DNA of 64,000 nucleotides from Brucella rhizosphaerae (GTDB lineage: Bacteria > Pseudomonadota > Alphaproteobacteria > Rhizobiales > Rhizobiaceae): positions 372,001-436,000 of the forward strand of contig NZ_NNRK01000026.1 in assembly GCF_002252475.1 (NCBI RefSeq), in the 5' to 3' direction. Positions 1 through 8,550 of this stretch are shown in pieces. Positions within the stretch are counted from its first letter, which is position 1. Each line of letters starts with the position of its first letter. The translations under genes and the position numbers were made by a program. The notes beneath the pieces were generated by a model. It was not told the DNA's origin. It saw nothing but the letters and a program-made list of their open reading frames with translations, and made no database searches.

Positions 1-470
1 GTGCTGAACTCGCACAGAAACTCAGCGCAGAAGCCAAAAAGAAGTGGGGCAAACTGGGCTACGCCATCGCGGCAGGCCGCATTCTGATGCGTTCGGAATT
101 GTTTACAGCCTATCTCGAACATGATGGCATTACGGAACAGATAAAGACACTTCAGGTCTCGGTTGGAAATGGTAAGTTTTACGGTGGCGGTATGGCCGTT
201 GAAAAAGATGCCGCCATCGATGACGGCAAGCTCGATTTTTACAGCCTCGAAGTCGACCATTGGTGGAAACTGTTGCGTTTGCTGCCTAGTCTGCGCCAGG
301 GAACGCAATCGAAATGGGACGATGTTCGTGCATTTCCCACGACAGAAGTTGTTATTCGCACGAAGAAGCCGCGGCCTGTAAATACTGACGGTGAGTTGTC
401 AACCTGGACACCAGCCCATTTTCGCCTCCACCGGGAAGTTATCAGTACTTACCGGCCATCCTCATATTAA
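1..470 (+). CDS. Diacylglycerol/lipid kinase family protein, C-terminal part
   Basis: Only the C-terminal ~155 codons are visible; the gene enters from the left edge and its first complete codon here is at base 3. The visible part has the marks of the YegS/DagK/LCB5-type lipid kinase fold: a VGNGKFYGGGM stretch, DGKLDFY shortly after, and a late NTDGE motif that in this family lies at the end of the beta-sandwich domain. Such enzymes phosphorylate diacylglycerol or related lipids at the inner membrane. The N-terminal nucleotide-binding GGDGT region lies outside the window, so activity cannot be judged. The stop is followed by a hairpin at 488-511. It is unrelated to the small integral DgkA encoded at 23684. 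Confidence 0.8.
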   Translation, partial: AELAQKLSAEAKKKWGKLGYAIAAGRILMRSELFTAYLEHDGITEQIKTLQVSVGNGKFYGGGMAVEKDAAIDDGKLDFYSLEVDHWWKLLRLLPSLRQGTQSKWDDVRAFPTTEVVIRTKKPRPVNTDGELSTWTPAHFRLHREVISTYRPSSY

Positions 471-487
471 TATCAGACATAAAAAAT

Positions 488-512
488 GGCCCGCTCTTAA
501 GAGAACGGGCCC
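488..512 (-). terminator. Intrinsic terminator (leftward)
   Basis: GGCCCG (488-493) pairs with CGGGCC (506-511), enclosing a self-complementary CTCTTAAGAG. Read leftward, the stem is followed by a run of six T (481-486 on the complement). It would end transcription of the small peptide gene at 593-670. Rightward there is no T-run, so ending of the lipid kinase transcript here is less clear. Confidence 0.6.
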
Positions 513-592
513 AATTCATGACGTTAGGTGACTTGGCTCGGAGGTCATAGGAGCCGTAGATGAAACGGGCGAGGCGCCCAATCGTTCCATCA

Positions 593-670
593 TCAGAAGA
601 AAAAGTACCAGATAAACAGAACAGCGATGAATGGCACACCGAGAAGCCAAAGGATTAGTGCACGGAACAT
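593..670 (-). CDS. 25-residue hydrophobic membrane peptide
   Basis: A short leftward reading frame begins MFRALILWLLGVPF and ends in a cluster of aromatic residues just before TGA. Nearly the whole product is one hydrophobic segment, so it should span the inner membrane once. The start is backed by a strong ribosome-binding site (AAGGAGAGACAAT before ATG), and a leftward terminator lies about 80 bases after the stop; together these look like a complete small transcription unit. Peptides of this pattern, with an arginine near the start, LxxWLLG and a tail of I/V/F/W, are widespread in rhizobial genomes (recollection, no search made). Function is unknown. The frame is too short for codon statistics, so the call rests on the ribosome-binding site, hydrophobicity and terminator. 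Confidence 0.55.
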   Translation of the reverse strand: MFRALILWLLGVPFIAVLFIWYFFF

Positions 671-924
671 ATTGTCTCTCCTTCATGTTGTAATTTCAAC
701 GATCTGGCGGGAAATTGGTTCCCATATGAGGTTATGTTTGCAACTGCTTCAGCCGACTCATTTTAGTGGATTTGCGAAAACTTTAATGATCCGTCAATAA
801 TTCAGTGACATCAATAATTTCTAAAAGATACGATCGGTCTTACGGTCATAGTCAGTGTATTGCGAGCGTGTGGCGTATGAGTTCAACCGGGTGGCGAAAC
901 CGTGCTAAGAATACAGAGCTATCG

Positions 925-2106
925 ATGATGCGCGAAAAGCGCGGATCGACTGCAATGTTGACGTTCATGGCGCTGGCCGTGGTTTTGGCAGGTTGCGCAA
1001 GCGCCCCACAGCCGAAATCGAAGAAAAAGCACCCGAAAGAATATTTCGCTGAATCCAAGTATGGTGTGAAAGCCAGTCCGCGCGTAACGAACGTTCAGGG
1101 CAAGCCTTTGCCACGTGGTGGCGGGCGTGATCAGACCGGCAAGCCTTATCAGGTCAAGGGGCGCTGGTATTATCCCAAAGAAGACAAGAAATATGCGTCG
1201 ACCGGCCGCGCGTCCTGGTATGGCAGCGCTTTTCATGGGCGCCTGACAGCCAACGGTGAAATTTACGACATGACGCATCTGACGGCAGCGCACCCAACGA
1301 TGCCGCTTCCAAGTTATGCGCGTGTGACGAACACAGCCAACGGCAGTTCGGTTATCGTTCGTGTAAATGATCGCGGTCCGTTTGAACGTGATCGCGTGAT
1401 CGATCTTTCTCAAAAGGCAGCGGAAATGCTGGATTATCAGCATCATGGCACCGCTAGTGTGAAAGTTGAATATGTCGGCCGCGCACCGCTGGACGGCCAT
1501 GACGATGCTTATCTGTTGGCTTCTTATCGTTCGGGCGATAGCGATCCTATCGGTCAACCGGCAACGGGCGTTATGATGGCTATGAACGCGCCCACCCCGA
1601 CACCAGCGGGGATCGCGGCAATGCCGGTTCCACAGTCATCGCCATTTGAAGTCAATTCTGCTTATGGCGACGGCGAGATGCCTTTGCTTCCTGCTAATGT
1701 ACCAGTTCCGTCACAGCGTCCGGCTGGGAGCTTTGGTGTTGCCACTGCAACTCGTATTGGTGGTCTTGGCTATGCTTCTGACCGTATGGCAGCGTCTGCT
1801 TTCGCAGAAGAACGCACATATGGCAGCATCCTGACCGCAAGTGCAGTTTCCGACGCCTGGAAGCGCAGAAACGCCGAAGACCAGCGCGAATATGTCGAAC
1901 TCGGTGTGTTCAACTCGCTGGAAGACGTGATCAGCCTCGAGAAATCTCTGCCGCGCTCTGCGCGCGTGACACGCACAAAGATGCCGACAGAGCAGGGCGA
2001 CGTGTACGAGCTGACGGCTTTTGCCGAAAAGGGCAATAATGACGACCTGCTTCGCGCTGCATGGAAGGCTGGAGCGACCGACGCCTTTGTCGTGCGTGCC
2101 GACTGA
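925..2106 (+). CDS. rlpA: RlpA family septal-ring lytic transglycosylase, lipoprotein
   Basis: RlpA proteins cleave peptidoglycan strands that lack stem peptides, mostly at the division septum. The predicted 393-residue product opens with a lipoprotein signal (MMREKRG..., lipobox LAGC with the lipidated Cys at about residue 24). A double-psi beta-barrel domain follows at about residues 92-170: ASWYG, then a TANGE segment, then VRVNDRGPF and RVIDLS. A proline-rich linker leads to a C-terminal stretch (about 319-393) that resembles a SPOR domain, the module that binds denuded septal glycan. The frame is open upstream to a GTG at 805 and an ATG at 877, but the lipoprotein signal favours the ATG pair at 925/928; the ribosome-binding site is weak for all of them. 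A DD-carboxypeptidase-like gene follows, so two wall enzymes are adjacent. Confidence 0.85.
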   Translation: MMREKRGSTAMLTFMALAVVLAGCASAPQPKSKKKHPKEYFAESKYGVKASPRVTNVQGKPLPRGGGRDQTGKPYQVKGRWYYPKEDKKYASTGRASWYGSAFHGRLTANGEIYDMTHLTAAHPTMPLPSYARVTNTANGSSVIVRVNDRGPFERDRVIDLSQKAAEMLDYQHHGTASVKVEYVGRAPLDGHDDAYLLASYRSGDSDPIGQPATGVMMAMNAPTPTPAGIAAMPVPQSSPFEVNSAYGDGEMPLLPANVPVPSQRPAGSFGVATATRIGGLGYASDRMAASAFAEERTYGSILTASAVSDAWKRRNAEDQREYVELGVFNSLEDVISLEKSLPRSARVTRTKMPTEQGDVYELTAFAEKGNNDDLLRAAWKAGATDAFVVRAD

Positions 2107-2177
2107 TTTTAGCGGGAAAGCCTGTCTGGGCTCGTCGGAAGTTTAAAGCATTTTCAGCAAAATGTTTTAATACAATG

Positions 2178-2221
2178 AGATAGAGCAGTTCCAACGATTA
2201 AATCTTAACAGGAATTGATCT
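2178..2221 (+). repeat. Dispersed intergenic repeat, copy 1 (44 bp)
   Basis: This 44-base stretch aligns without gaps to 53442-53485 at 34 of 44 positions (shared core GATAGAG, then AATCTTAAC, then GATCT). A shorter relative lies just after the citrate-synthase-like gene at 31815. It sits in the spacer directly before the carboxypeptidase gene at 2239. It resembles the mosaic intergenic elements of Rhizobiales. Confidence 0.5.
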
Positions 2222-2238
2222 AAGCGGACGGGTGTATC

Positions 2239-3423
2239 ATGGGGCATTTTTCAAACAGCAGAAAGCTTGCAGCAGCAATTTCTGTTATAGTTTCAATGAC
2301 CGCACCGGCCTATGCGCAGACTGTGCAGGCGGCGTTCGCTACGAAAGCTCCTCAAGTCCTTTTAATGGACGATAAGAGCGGTACGGTTCTTCTATCGAAA
2401 AACCCGGACATGAAAGTTCCGCCAGCATCTCTTGCCAAGCTGATGACGGCTGAAGTCGTTTTTGAAGCACTTGAAAAAGGCGAGACGACACTCGAGACAA
2501 CATATCCCGTTACTGAATATGCGTGGCGAACAGGTGGCGCTCCTTCCGGTACTTCAACGATGTTTGCCCGGATTAAATCGACACCAACGGTCGCAGATTT
2601 GCTGCAAGGTATGATTGTGCAGGCTGCAAACGACGGTGCAATTGTTCTTGCAGAGGGAATGTCTGGCAGCGAGGTGGCTTTTGCGCAAAAGATGAATGAG
2701 CGTGCGAGAGAGTTGGGACTTACCGGCTCGAATTTCGTAAATGCAACCGGACTCCCCGCCACAGGGCAAACGGTAACGCTGTCTGATCTCATAAAGCTTG
2801 CACGCCATATTCATAGTGCGCATCCTGAACGATACCAATATTACGCTCAGCCAGCCTTCACCTGGAACAAGATCATGCAACGCAATCGCAATCCGCTTTT
2901 GCGGCTCGATATTGGTGCGGATGGTATGGGAACTGGCTACACCGAAGCATCCGGTTATGCTCTGGTTGGGTCGGCAGAGCAGAATGGACGCAGACTGTTT
3001 CTTGCAATGAGCGGTTTGACGAGCATCAAGGAACGTGAAGAAGAAGCGAAAAAGCTAATCCAGTGGGGCATGACTTCTTTCGATACTGTTAGTATTTATG
3101 CGGCTAATGAAGAGATTGGTGCGGCACAGGTTTTCGGCGGCTCGGCCTCAAGTGTTGCGCTGAAAGTCAAAGACGGCGTTGAACTGCTGCTTCCAAAAGA
3201 GGGGCGCGACAAGCTTAGGGCCCGCATTTCCTATGAGGGGCCATTGAACGCGCCTATTGAGGCAGAGATGCAAGTGGGAATCCTGCTGTTTGAACTCAAC
3301 GGCAATGTCGTGCAGCAGATGCCACTCTATACGGCACAATCTGTTCCTGTTGGCAGTCTTTCTCAGCGGGCGATGGGGGCGGCGCTGGAGCTCTCCACGG
3401 GCTGGCTGAGGAAATATCTCTAA
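2239..3423 (+). CDS. D-alanyl-D-alanine carboxypeptidase family protein (S11), altered motifs
   Basis: This is a secreted penicillin-binding-protein-type enzyme of family S11, which trims the terminal D-Ala from peptidoglycan stem peptides. A signal peptide (about residues 1-26, ending AYAQ) is followed by the catalytic SxxK motif as PPASLAKLM (Ser64, Lys67). The other two motifs are abnormal. The usual SxN is read as A-A-N (residues 129-131), and KTG is G-T-G (231-233, in DGMGTGYTEASGY). A C-terminal beta-rich domain follows. The overall fold and length (394 residues) fit the family, but loss of the motif-2 Ser and motif-3 Lys suggests reduced or changed activity. The ATG at 2239 is the best start. 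Neighbours are rlpA upstream and tmk downstream. Confidence 0.85.
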   Translation: MGHFSNSRKLAAAISVIVSMTAPAYAQTVQAAFATKAPQVLLMDDKSGTVLLSKNPDMKVPPASLAKLMTAEVVFEALEKGETTLETTYPVTEYAWRTGGAPSGTSTMFARIKSTPTVADLLQGMIVQAANDGAIVLAEGMSGSEVAFAQKMNERARELGLTGSNFVNATGLPATGQTVTLSDLIKLARHIHSAHPERYQYYAQPAFTWNKIMQRNRNPLLRLDIGADGMGTGYTEASGYALVGSAEQNGRRLFLAMSGLTSIKEREEEAKKLIQWGMTSFDTVSIYAANEEIGAAQVFGGSASSVALKVKDGVELLLPKEGRDKLRARISYEGPLNAPIEAEMQVGILLFELNGNVVQQMPLYTAQSVPVGSLSQRAMGAALELSTGWLRKYL

Positions 3424-3504
3424 ACCCTCCTCGACCTCACGCGCAAACGCCGATAAACAAGACAGAGCTTGTTTTAAGCTGAACTCAATTTTGCGGAAGC
3501 CAGT

Positions 3505-4149
3505 GTGACCGGATTGTTTATTACATTCGAGGGTGGGGAGGGTGCGGGTAAATCGACCCAGATCGCCTTGCTCGCGGAGCATCTTCGCAGCCTTGGTTTT
3601 GATCCATTGATAACACGTGAACCCGGTGGTTCCGCAGGGGCTGAAGCTGTTCGGCATGTGATTCTCAGTGGTAATGCAGAGAGCTATGGTCCGGCGATGG
3701 AGGCGTTGCTTTTCGCGGCTGCCCGCGCCGATCACGTAGATCAGCTGATCCGCCCCGCACTGGAAGAAGGCCGGGTTGTTCTTTGCGACCGCTTCATCGA
3801 TTCGAGCCGTGCCTATCAGGGCGTTACTGGAAATCTTGATGCAACCTATATGGCAGCCATCGAACGTATTGCTATCGATGGTGCCATGCCCGACCTCACG
3901 ATTATTCTTGATATACCGGCAGAAAAAGGGCTCTCACGCGCCCTCAAGCGTCGAGGTGCGGACGTTGCCGATCGTTTCGAGAAAGAGGCTATTGCTGTGC
4001 ATGAAGCCCGGCGTCAGGCGTTTCTTGCAATCGCTGGAGCAGAGCCGGATCGTTGCAAGGTGGTGGATGCCGACCGGTCTCAAGACGCGATATCAGCGGA
4101 TATCGTTGGTATCACAGACGAAATTTTGAAGAAAAGGGGACTTCTGTGA
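3505..4149 (+). CDS. tmk: Thymidylate kinase
   Basis: Phosphorylates dTMP to dTDP with ATP in the cytoplasm, an essential step in dTTP synthesis. The 214-residue product has the P-loop [11 protein letters not shown] near its start, the TREPGG substrate-binding motif, the [12 protein letters not shown] segment of the DR[YF]-S-AYQG type, and a LID region with [10 protein letters not shown]. The start is GTG at 3505, preceded by GGAAG at suitable distance. The stop overlaps the GTG of holB in a GTGA junction, so the two are translationally coupled; tmk-holB is a common bacterial pair. Confidence 0.95.
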   Translation: MTGLFITFEGGEGAGKSTQIALLAEHLRSLGFDPLITREPGGSAGAEAVRHVILSGNAESYGPAMEALLFAAARADHVDQLIRPALEEGRVVLCDRFIDSSRAYQGVTGNLDATYMAAIERIAIDGAMPDLTIILDIPAEKGLSRALKRRGADVADRFEKEAIAVHEARRQAFLAIAGAEPDRCKVVDADRSQDAISADIVGITDEILKKRGLL

Positions 4150-5222
4150 TCGAAGAACTCGATGTCCCTAAAGCGCACGATTCCATTGAAGGCATCGCTG
4201 AACCTTCAGCAAGTGGTTATGTCACCGGACATGAAGAAATAGCGGCTTTCTTGGCGCAGGCCTATCGTGAAGGCCGTATGCATCATGCGCTGCTTTTTGA
4301 AGGTGCTCAGGGTATTGGCAAGGCAACGCTGGCGTTTCATCTGGCCGGTCACATGCTTGCCAATGGTGGTCGAACTCTGGCGCCAGAAACAATCGCTGCT
4401 CCGGATTTCAGCAAACCACTTTGGCGACAAATCGCAGGCGGTATGCATCCGGCTGTGCTGCATATCAATCGACCTTTCGACCAGAAGACAGGCAAGTTCA
4501 AGACAGGTATTCCTGTCGAGGAAATTCGCCGTGTCACTCATTTTCTGACCCGCACGGCATCGGACGGGGCATGGCGCATTGTGATTGTCGACCCTGCGGA
4601 CGACATGAACCGCAATGCCGCAAATGCACTTCTTAAGACCCTGGAAGAGCCGCCAGCGCGAGCGATGTTCATTCTGATCTCGCATTCATCGGGACGGCTT
4701 TTGCCGACGATCCGTTCGCGCTGCCAGAGCATACAGTTCAAACCGCTCGGAAAGGATGCGCTAATGGATGCATTGGCACATATTGGTCCGAGTGTCGGGC
4801 TTGATGCGGACGGCATCACACAATCACTTCTCACGCGTTCGGAAGGCAGTGTACGCAAGGCACTGCTTCTGGTTGCCCATGGCGGCCTCGAAATCTCCAA
4901 TACTGTAGATGCCATTCTGCAGGGGCAGATTTTTGATCTTCCAAAGGCCCAGACGCTTTCTGGTGTCCTGAATGGTCGCGAGGCGGAAGTTCAGTATGAA
5001 CTGTTCCGCGACTATCTGTTGAGCCGTATCGCCGATGAAGCTCGTCGCTTTGCAGATTCGGGTCAGTTGCGTGAAGCTGACCAGTGGTCACGCTATTGGA
5101 GCGAACTCGTTCGCGAAATTTCTAATGCCGAGACCTACAATCTCGACCGGAAGCAGGCCGTTATGATCCTTTTGGAAAAAACGCATCGCGCTTTTCGATC
5201 TGGCATGCCTCCGCTTACGTGA
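4146..5222 (+). CDS. holB: DNA polymerase III subunit delta prime
   Basis: The delta-prime subunit is part of the clamp loader that places the beta sliding clamp on primed DNA. The product (358 residues from GTG 4146) opens with [11 protein letters not shown], has the AAA+ P-loop-like [10 protein letters not shown], then [32 protein letters not shown] (an alpha/beta AAA+ sensor region) and [15 protein letters not shown], which is the SRC motif of clamp-loader subunits. The frame is open upstream inside tmk to 4053, but the GTG that overlaps the tmk stop (GTGA) is the natural start. metG follows after 72 bases. Confidence 0.92.
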   Translation: MIEELDVPKAHDSIEGIAEPSASGYVTGHEEIAAFLAQAYREGRMHHALLFEGAQGIGKATLAFHLAGHMLANGGRTLAPETIAAPDFSKPLWRQIAGGMHPAVLHINRPFDQKTGKFKTGIPVEEIRRVTHFLTRTASDGAWRIVIVDPADDMNRNAANALLKTLEEPPARAMFILISHSSGRLLPTIRSRCQSIQFKPLGKDALMDALAHIGPSVGLDADGITQSLLTRSEGSVRKALLLVAHGGLEISNTVDAILQGQIFDLPKAQTLSGVLNGREAEVQYELFRDYLLSRIADEARRFADSGQLREADQWSRYWSELVREISNAETYNLDRKQAVMILLEKTHRAFRSGMPPLT

Positions 5223-5294
5223 CATGCAGACTTAGTTGCGTTATGTCACCGCTAACGTTTTTTAAACATCACACTTGAAGAAGCCGGATTTCTG

Positions 5295-6842
5295 ATGAGC
5301 CGCGAAAAATTCTATATCACCACCGCAATCGCTTACCCCAATGGCAAGCCGCATATCGGTCATGCTTATGAATTGATTGCGACTGATGCCATGGCGCGTT
5401 TCCAGCGTCTGGATGGCAAGGATGTTCACTTCCTGACCGGCTCGGACGAACACGGCATCAAGATGTTGCAGAGTGCGCGCAAGGAAGGCATTACGCCCCG
5501 CGAACTTGCAGATCGCAACACAGCAGCTTTCCAGCGTATGGGCGAGTTTTTGAACAGCTCGCACGACGATTATATCCGCACATCTGAAGAGCGCCACTAC
5601 AAGGCTAGTCAGGCGATCTGGCAGGCAATGGCTGCCAATGGCGATATTTACAAGGGCGGTTATGCGGGCTGGTACTCTGTTCGTGACGAAGCTTATTATG
5701 GCGAAGAGGAAACTGAAGTCCGTGCGGATAATGTTCGCTACGGTCCTCAGGGCACACCTGTCGAATGGGTTGAAGAAGAAAGCTACTTCTTCCGTCTGTC
5801 AAACTATCAGGACAGGCTTCTCGAGCTTTATGAGAATAATCCTGGTTTCGTGATGCCGGCGGAACGTCGCAATGAGATCGTGAGCTTTGTGAAATCCGGT
5901 CTTAAGGACCTGTCGATTTCCCGCACAACATTTGACTGGGGTATCCCTGTTCCCGGCGATGAAAAGCACGTCATGTATGTCTGGGTTGACGCCCTGACCA
6001 ACTACATCACAGCAGTCGGATATCCTGATACGACAGATGAAAAGTGGGGCTATTGGCCTGCCGATGCACATATCATCGGCAAGGATATTTCGCGCTTTCA
6101 TGCGGTTTACTGGCCAGCATTCCTGATGTCAGCAGGTGTTCCGCTGCCAAAACGTGTGTTTGCACATGGTTTCCTGTTCAACCGCGGTGAAAAAATGTCG
6201 AAGTCGCTTGGCAACGTCATTGATCCGTTTGAACTGGTTGAGCGCTATGGCCTCGATCAGCTGCGTTACTTCCTGATGCGCGAAGTTCCGTTTGGTCAGG
6301 ATGGCAGCTACAGCCATGATGCGATTGTCAACCGCACCAATGCTGATCTTGCCAATGACCTTGGCAATCTTGCTCAGCGTTCATTGTCGATGATTGCAAA
6401 GAACTGCGAAGGCAAGGTGCCGGTTCCTGGCGCGTTTTCTGATGCGGATAAGGCCATTCTCGATCAGGCCGATGCCGCACTGGAAACTGCACGCAAGGCG
6501 GTCGGCGATCAGGCGCTGCATATTGCGCTTGGCGCGATCTTTGCTGTCGTTGCCGAAGCAAACCGTTACTTTGCGGGGCAGGAGCCCTGGGCGTTGCGCA
6601 AGACCGATCCTGCACGCATGGGCACAGTGCTTTATGTGACGGCTGAAGTGATCCGTCGCGTTGGCATCATGGTGCAGCCTTTTATTCCGCAGTCGGCGGA
6701 AAAGCTGCTCGATATTCTGGCAATCCCAGCAGACAAGCGTCAGTTCTCTGACGTTGCGGCAAGCCCGCTTGTCGGTGGGGCAGAGCTGCCAGCACCGCAG
6801 CCGGTATTCCCGCGCTTTGTGGAAGCGGAAGAACAGAACTGA
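5295..6842 (+). CDS. metG: Methionyl-tRNA synthetase
   Basis: Charges tRNA-Met with methionine. This is a class I synthetase with the HIGH motif as PHIGHAY near residue 20 and the KMSKS motif as [10 protein letters not shown] in the second half. The 515-residue length matches the short bacterial form that lacks the C-terminal tRNA-binding dimerisation domain. In the region where the longer E. coli type carries a zinc knuckle with four Cys, no CxxC pairs are visible, which fits the zinc-free subclass. The gene follows holB and is separated by only a few bases from the TatD-type nuclease gene, an order seen in many alphaproteobacteria. Confidence 0.96.
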   Translation: MSREKFYITTAIAYPNGKPHIGHAYELIATDAMARFQRLDGKDVHFLTGSDEHGIKMLQSARKEGITPRELADRNTAAFQRMGEFLNSSHDDYIRTSEERHYKASQAIWQAMAANGDIYKGGYAGWYSVRDEAYYGEEETEVRADNVRYGPQGTPVEWVEEESYFFRLSNYQDRLLELYENNPGFVMPAERRNEIVSFVKSGLKDLSISRTTFDWGIPVPGDEKHVMYVWVDALTNYITAVGYPDTTDEKWGYWPADAHIIGKDISRFHAVYWPAFLMSAGVPLPKRVFAHGFLFNRGEKMSKSLGNVIDPFELVERYGLDQLRYFLMREVPFGQDGSYSHDAIVNRTNADLANDLGNLAQRSLSMIAKNCEGKVPVPGAFSDADKAILDQADAALETARKAVGDQALHIALGAIFAVVAEANRYFAGQEPWALRKTDPARMGTVLYVTAEVIRRVGIMVQPFIPQSAEKLLDILAIPADKRQFSDVAASPLVGGAELPAPQPVFPRFVEAEEQN

Positions 6843-6849
6843 GCTGAAT

Positions 6850-7647
6850 ATGCTTGTCGATAGTCACTGTCATCTTGACTTTGCCGATTTTGAGCCCGAG
6901 CGCGACGCTGTTGTACAGCGTGCGCTTGATGCTGGCATCGAACGCATGGTCACGATTTGTACGCGCGTGCGCAAGTTCGATACGATCCTCGCACTCGCAG
7001 AGAATTACCCATCTGTCTATTGTTCGGTTGGGACTCATCCAAACAATGCGCATGAGGAACTCGACGTTACCGCCGATGACCTCGTGCGACTGGCGGATCA
7101 TCCAAAGGTCGTCGCCATAGGCGAGGCGGGCTTAGACTATCATTACGACTATGCGCCACCAGAAGCCCAGCGTCAGGGCTTTCTCACGCATATCGAAGCT
7201 GCACGCCGCACACAGTTACCGCTCGTGATCCATGCGCGCAGTGCGGATCAGGATATGGCGGATATTCTGACAAGCGAAACCGCGAAGGGTGCATTCCCTT
7301 TCATCCTGCATTGCTTCTCGTCTGGCCGTGCATTGGCGGAAAAGGGCGTTGAACTTGGCGGCTATGTGTCCTTTTCCGGCATTCTGACTTTCAAGAACTC
7401 TGCTGATATTCGCGAAGTTGCAAGCATTGTTCCGCGTGACCGTTTGCTTGTTGAAACAGACGCGCCTTATCTCGCGCCGATGCCGCATCGCGGCAAACGC
7501 AATGAGCCGTCATTTGTGCAGCACACGGCCGCTGTTCTCGCTGAGACGATTGGTGTGAGTAGTGATGAAATCGCTGACATCACAAGCGAAAACGTCTTCC
7601 GGCTTTTTTCCAAAATGCCAAAGCCGCTAAAGTCGGCTGAGGAATAA
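6850..7647 (+). CDS. TatD family metal-dependent deoxyribonuclease (YcfH-like)
   Basis: The TatD/YcfH family are TIM-barrel hydrolases with DNase activity that use two metal ions. The 265-residue product shows the metal-binding SHCHLDF at its start, GEAGLDYHYDYAP (conserved Glu), PLVIHARSAD, PFILHCFSSG, and VETDAPYLAP near the end, which supplies the last metal-binding Asp. The frame is open far upstream into metG, but the ATG at 6850, 7 bases after the metG stop, fits the conserved start MLVDSHCH. It is followed after 5 bases by an MBL-fold hydrolase gene, so metG, this gene and the next are likely one operon. Confidence 0.93.
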   Translation: MLVDSHCHLDFADFEPERDAVVQRALDAGIERMVTICTRVRKFDTILALAENYPSVYCSVGTHPNNAHEELDVTADDLVRLADHPKVVAIGEAGLDYHYDYAPPEAQRQGFLTHIEAARRTQLPLVIHARSADQDMADILTSETAKGAFPFILHCFSSGRALAEKGVELGGYVSFSGILTFKNSADIREVASIVPRDRLLVETDAPYLAPMPHRGKRNEPSFVQHTAAVLAETIGVSSDEIADITSENVFRLFSKMPKPLKSAEE

Positions 7648-7652
7648 TCATC

Positions 7653-8471
7653 GTGGCAGTTTCCCGCAATTGCTTGCGTTTCACAATTCTGGGGTGCGGA
7701 TCGTCCCCCGGCGTGCCACGTATCAATGGTGATTGGGGCAATTGCGATCCAGAGAATCCAAAGAACCGGCGTCGCCGCGCGGCCCTTCTTGTGGAGCGGT
7801 TCGACGATAATGGAAGAAGTACGGTCGTCGTTATCGATACTGGCCCGGATTTCCGAGCGCAGATGATTGATGCCGATGTGCCGTCGCTGGATGCTGCCGT
7901 CTACACCCATCCGCATGCCGATCATATTCATGGCATTGATGATCTGCGCACTTATGTTGTCGAGAACCGGCGCCTGATGGATGTCTATGCCAATCGTCTG
8001 ACACGTAACCGGCTTTACGACGCCTTTGGCTATTGTTTTGAGACACCAGCCGGGTCGAACTATCCTCCGATCCTCTCCATGCACGATATTGTTGCTGAAA
8101 CAGCTTTTTCGATTACCGGGGCAGGCGGGCCGATACGTTTTGAGCCATTCACACAGGTTCACGGCGATATTGAATCGCTTGGCTTCCGCATCGGCAACGT
8201 CGCTTACTGCACGGATGTTAGTGCTTTTCCGGATGAGAGCCTGAAATATATCCGTCATGCGGATGTGTTGATTATCGGTGCGCTGCAATACCGCCCACAT
8301 CCCAGCCACTTTTCACTTGAGCAAGCGCTCGAATGGATTGAGTTTTTCGGACCAAAGCGGGCGATCCTGACCCATATGCACGTGCCACTCGATTACGAGA
8401 CAGTCATGCGGGAAACGCCCGATAATGTCGAACCTGGCTATGACGGGTTACGCTTTGAAGTTCCGCTGTAG
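7653..8471 (+). CDS. MBL-fold metallo-hydrolase, PhnP-like
   Basis: A beta-lactamase-fold hydrolase of the PhnP type (phosphoribosyl cyclic phosphate phosphodiesterase in phn operons, broader phosphodiesterase roles elsewhere). It has the early GCGSSPGVPR motif, a GNCDPENPKNRR segment, and the metal-binding THPHADHIHGID. Later come YCTDVS and THMHVPLDY, which supply the remaining metal ligands. There is no phosphonate-use gene nearby, so the physiological substrate is not known; position after metG and the TatD gene is conserved in related genomes as far as I recall. The GTG start at 7653 lies 5 bases after the previous stop. A strong terminator ends the transcript. Confidence 0.85.
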   Translation: MAVSRNCLRFTILGCGSSPGVPRINGDWGNCDPENPKNRRRRAALLVERFDDNGRSTVVVIDTGPDFRAQMIDADVPSLDAAVYTHPHADHIHGIDDLRTYVVENRRLMDVYANRLTRNRLYDAFGYCFETPAGSNYPPILSMHDIVAETAFSITGAGGPIRFEPFTQVHGDIESLGFRIGNVAYCTDVSAFPDESLKYIRHADVLIIGALQYRPHPSHFSLEQALEWIEFFGPKRAILTHMHVPLDYETVMRETPDNVEPGYDGLRFEVPL

Positions 8472-8493
8472 ACACAGATATAATATTCAAAAC

Positions 8494-8529
8494 AAAAAGC
8501 CCGCTGCGATATTTGCAGCGGGCTTTTTT
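8494..8529. terminator. Bidirectional intrinsic terminator
   Basis: AAAAAGCCCGCTGC and GCAGCGGGCTTTTTT form a 9-base-pair GC-rich stem with a 7-base loop, flanked by A-run and T-run. It can serve both the rightward metG operon and the leftward ndvA gene, which converge here. Confidence 0.9.
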
Positions 8530-8550
8530 GTTTCAAGCTCTAACGTTCGA

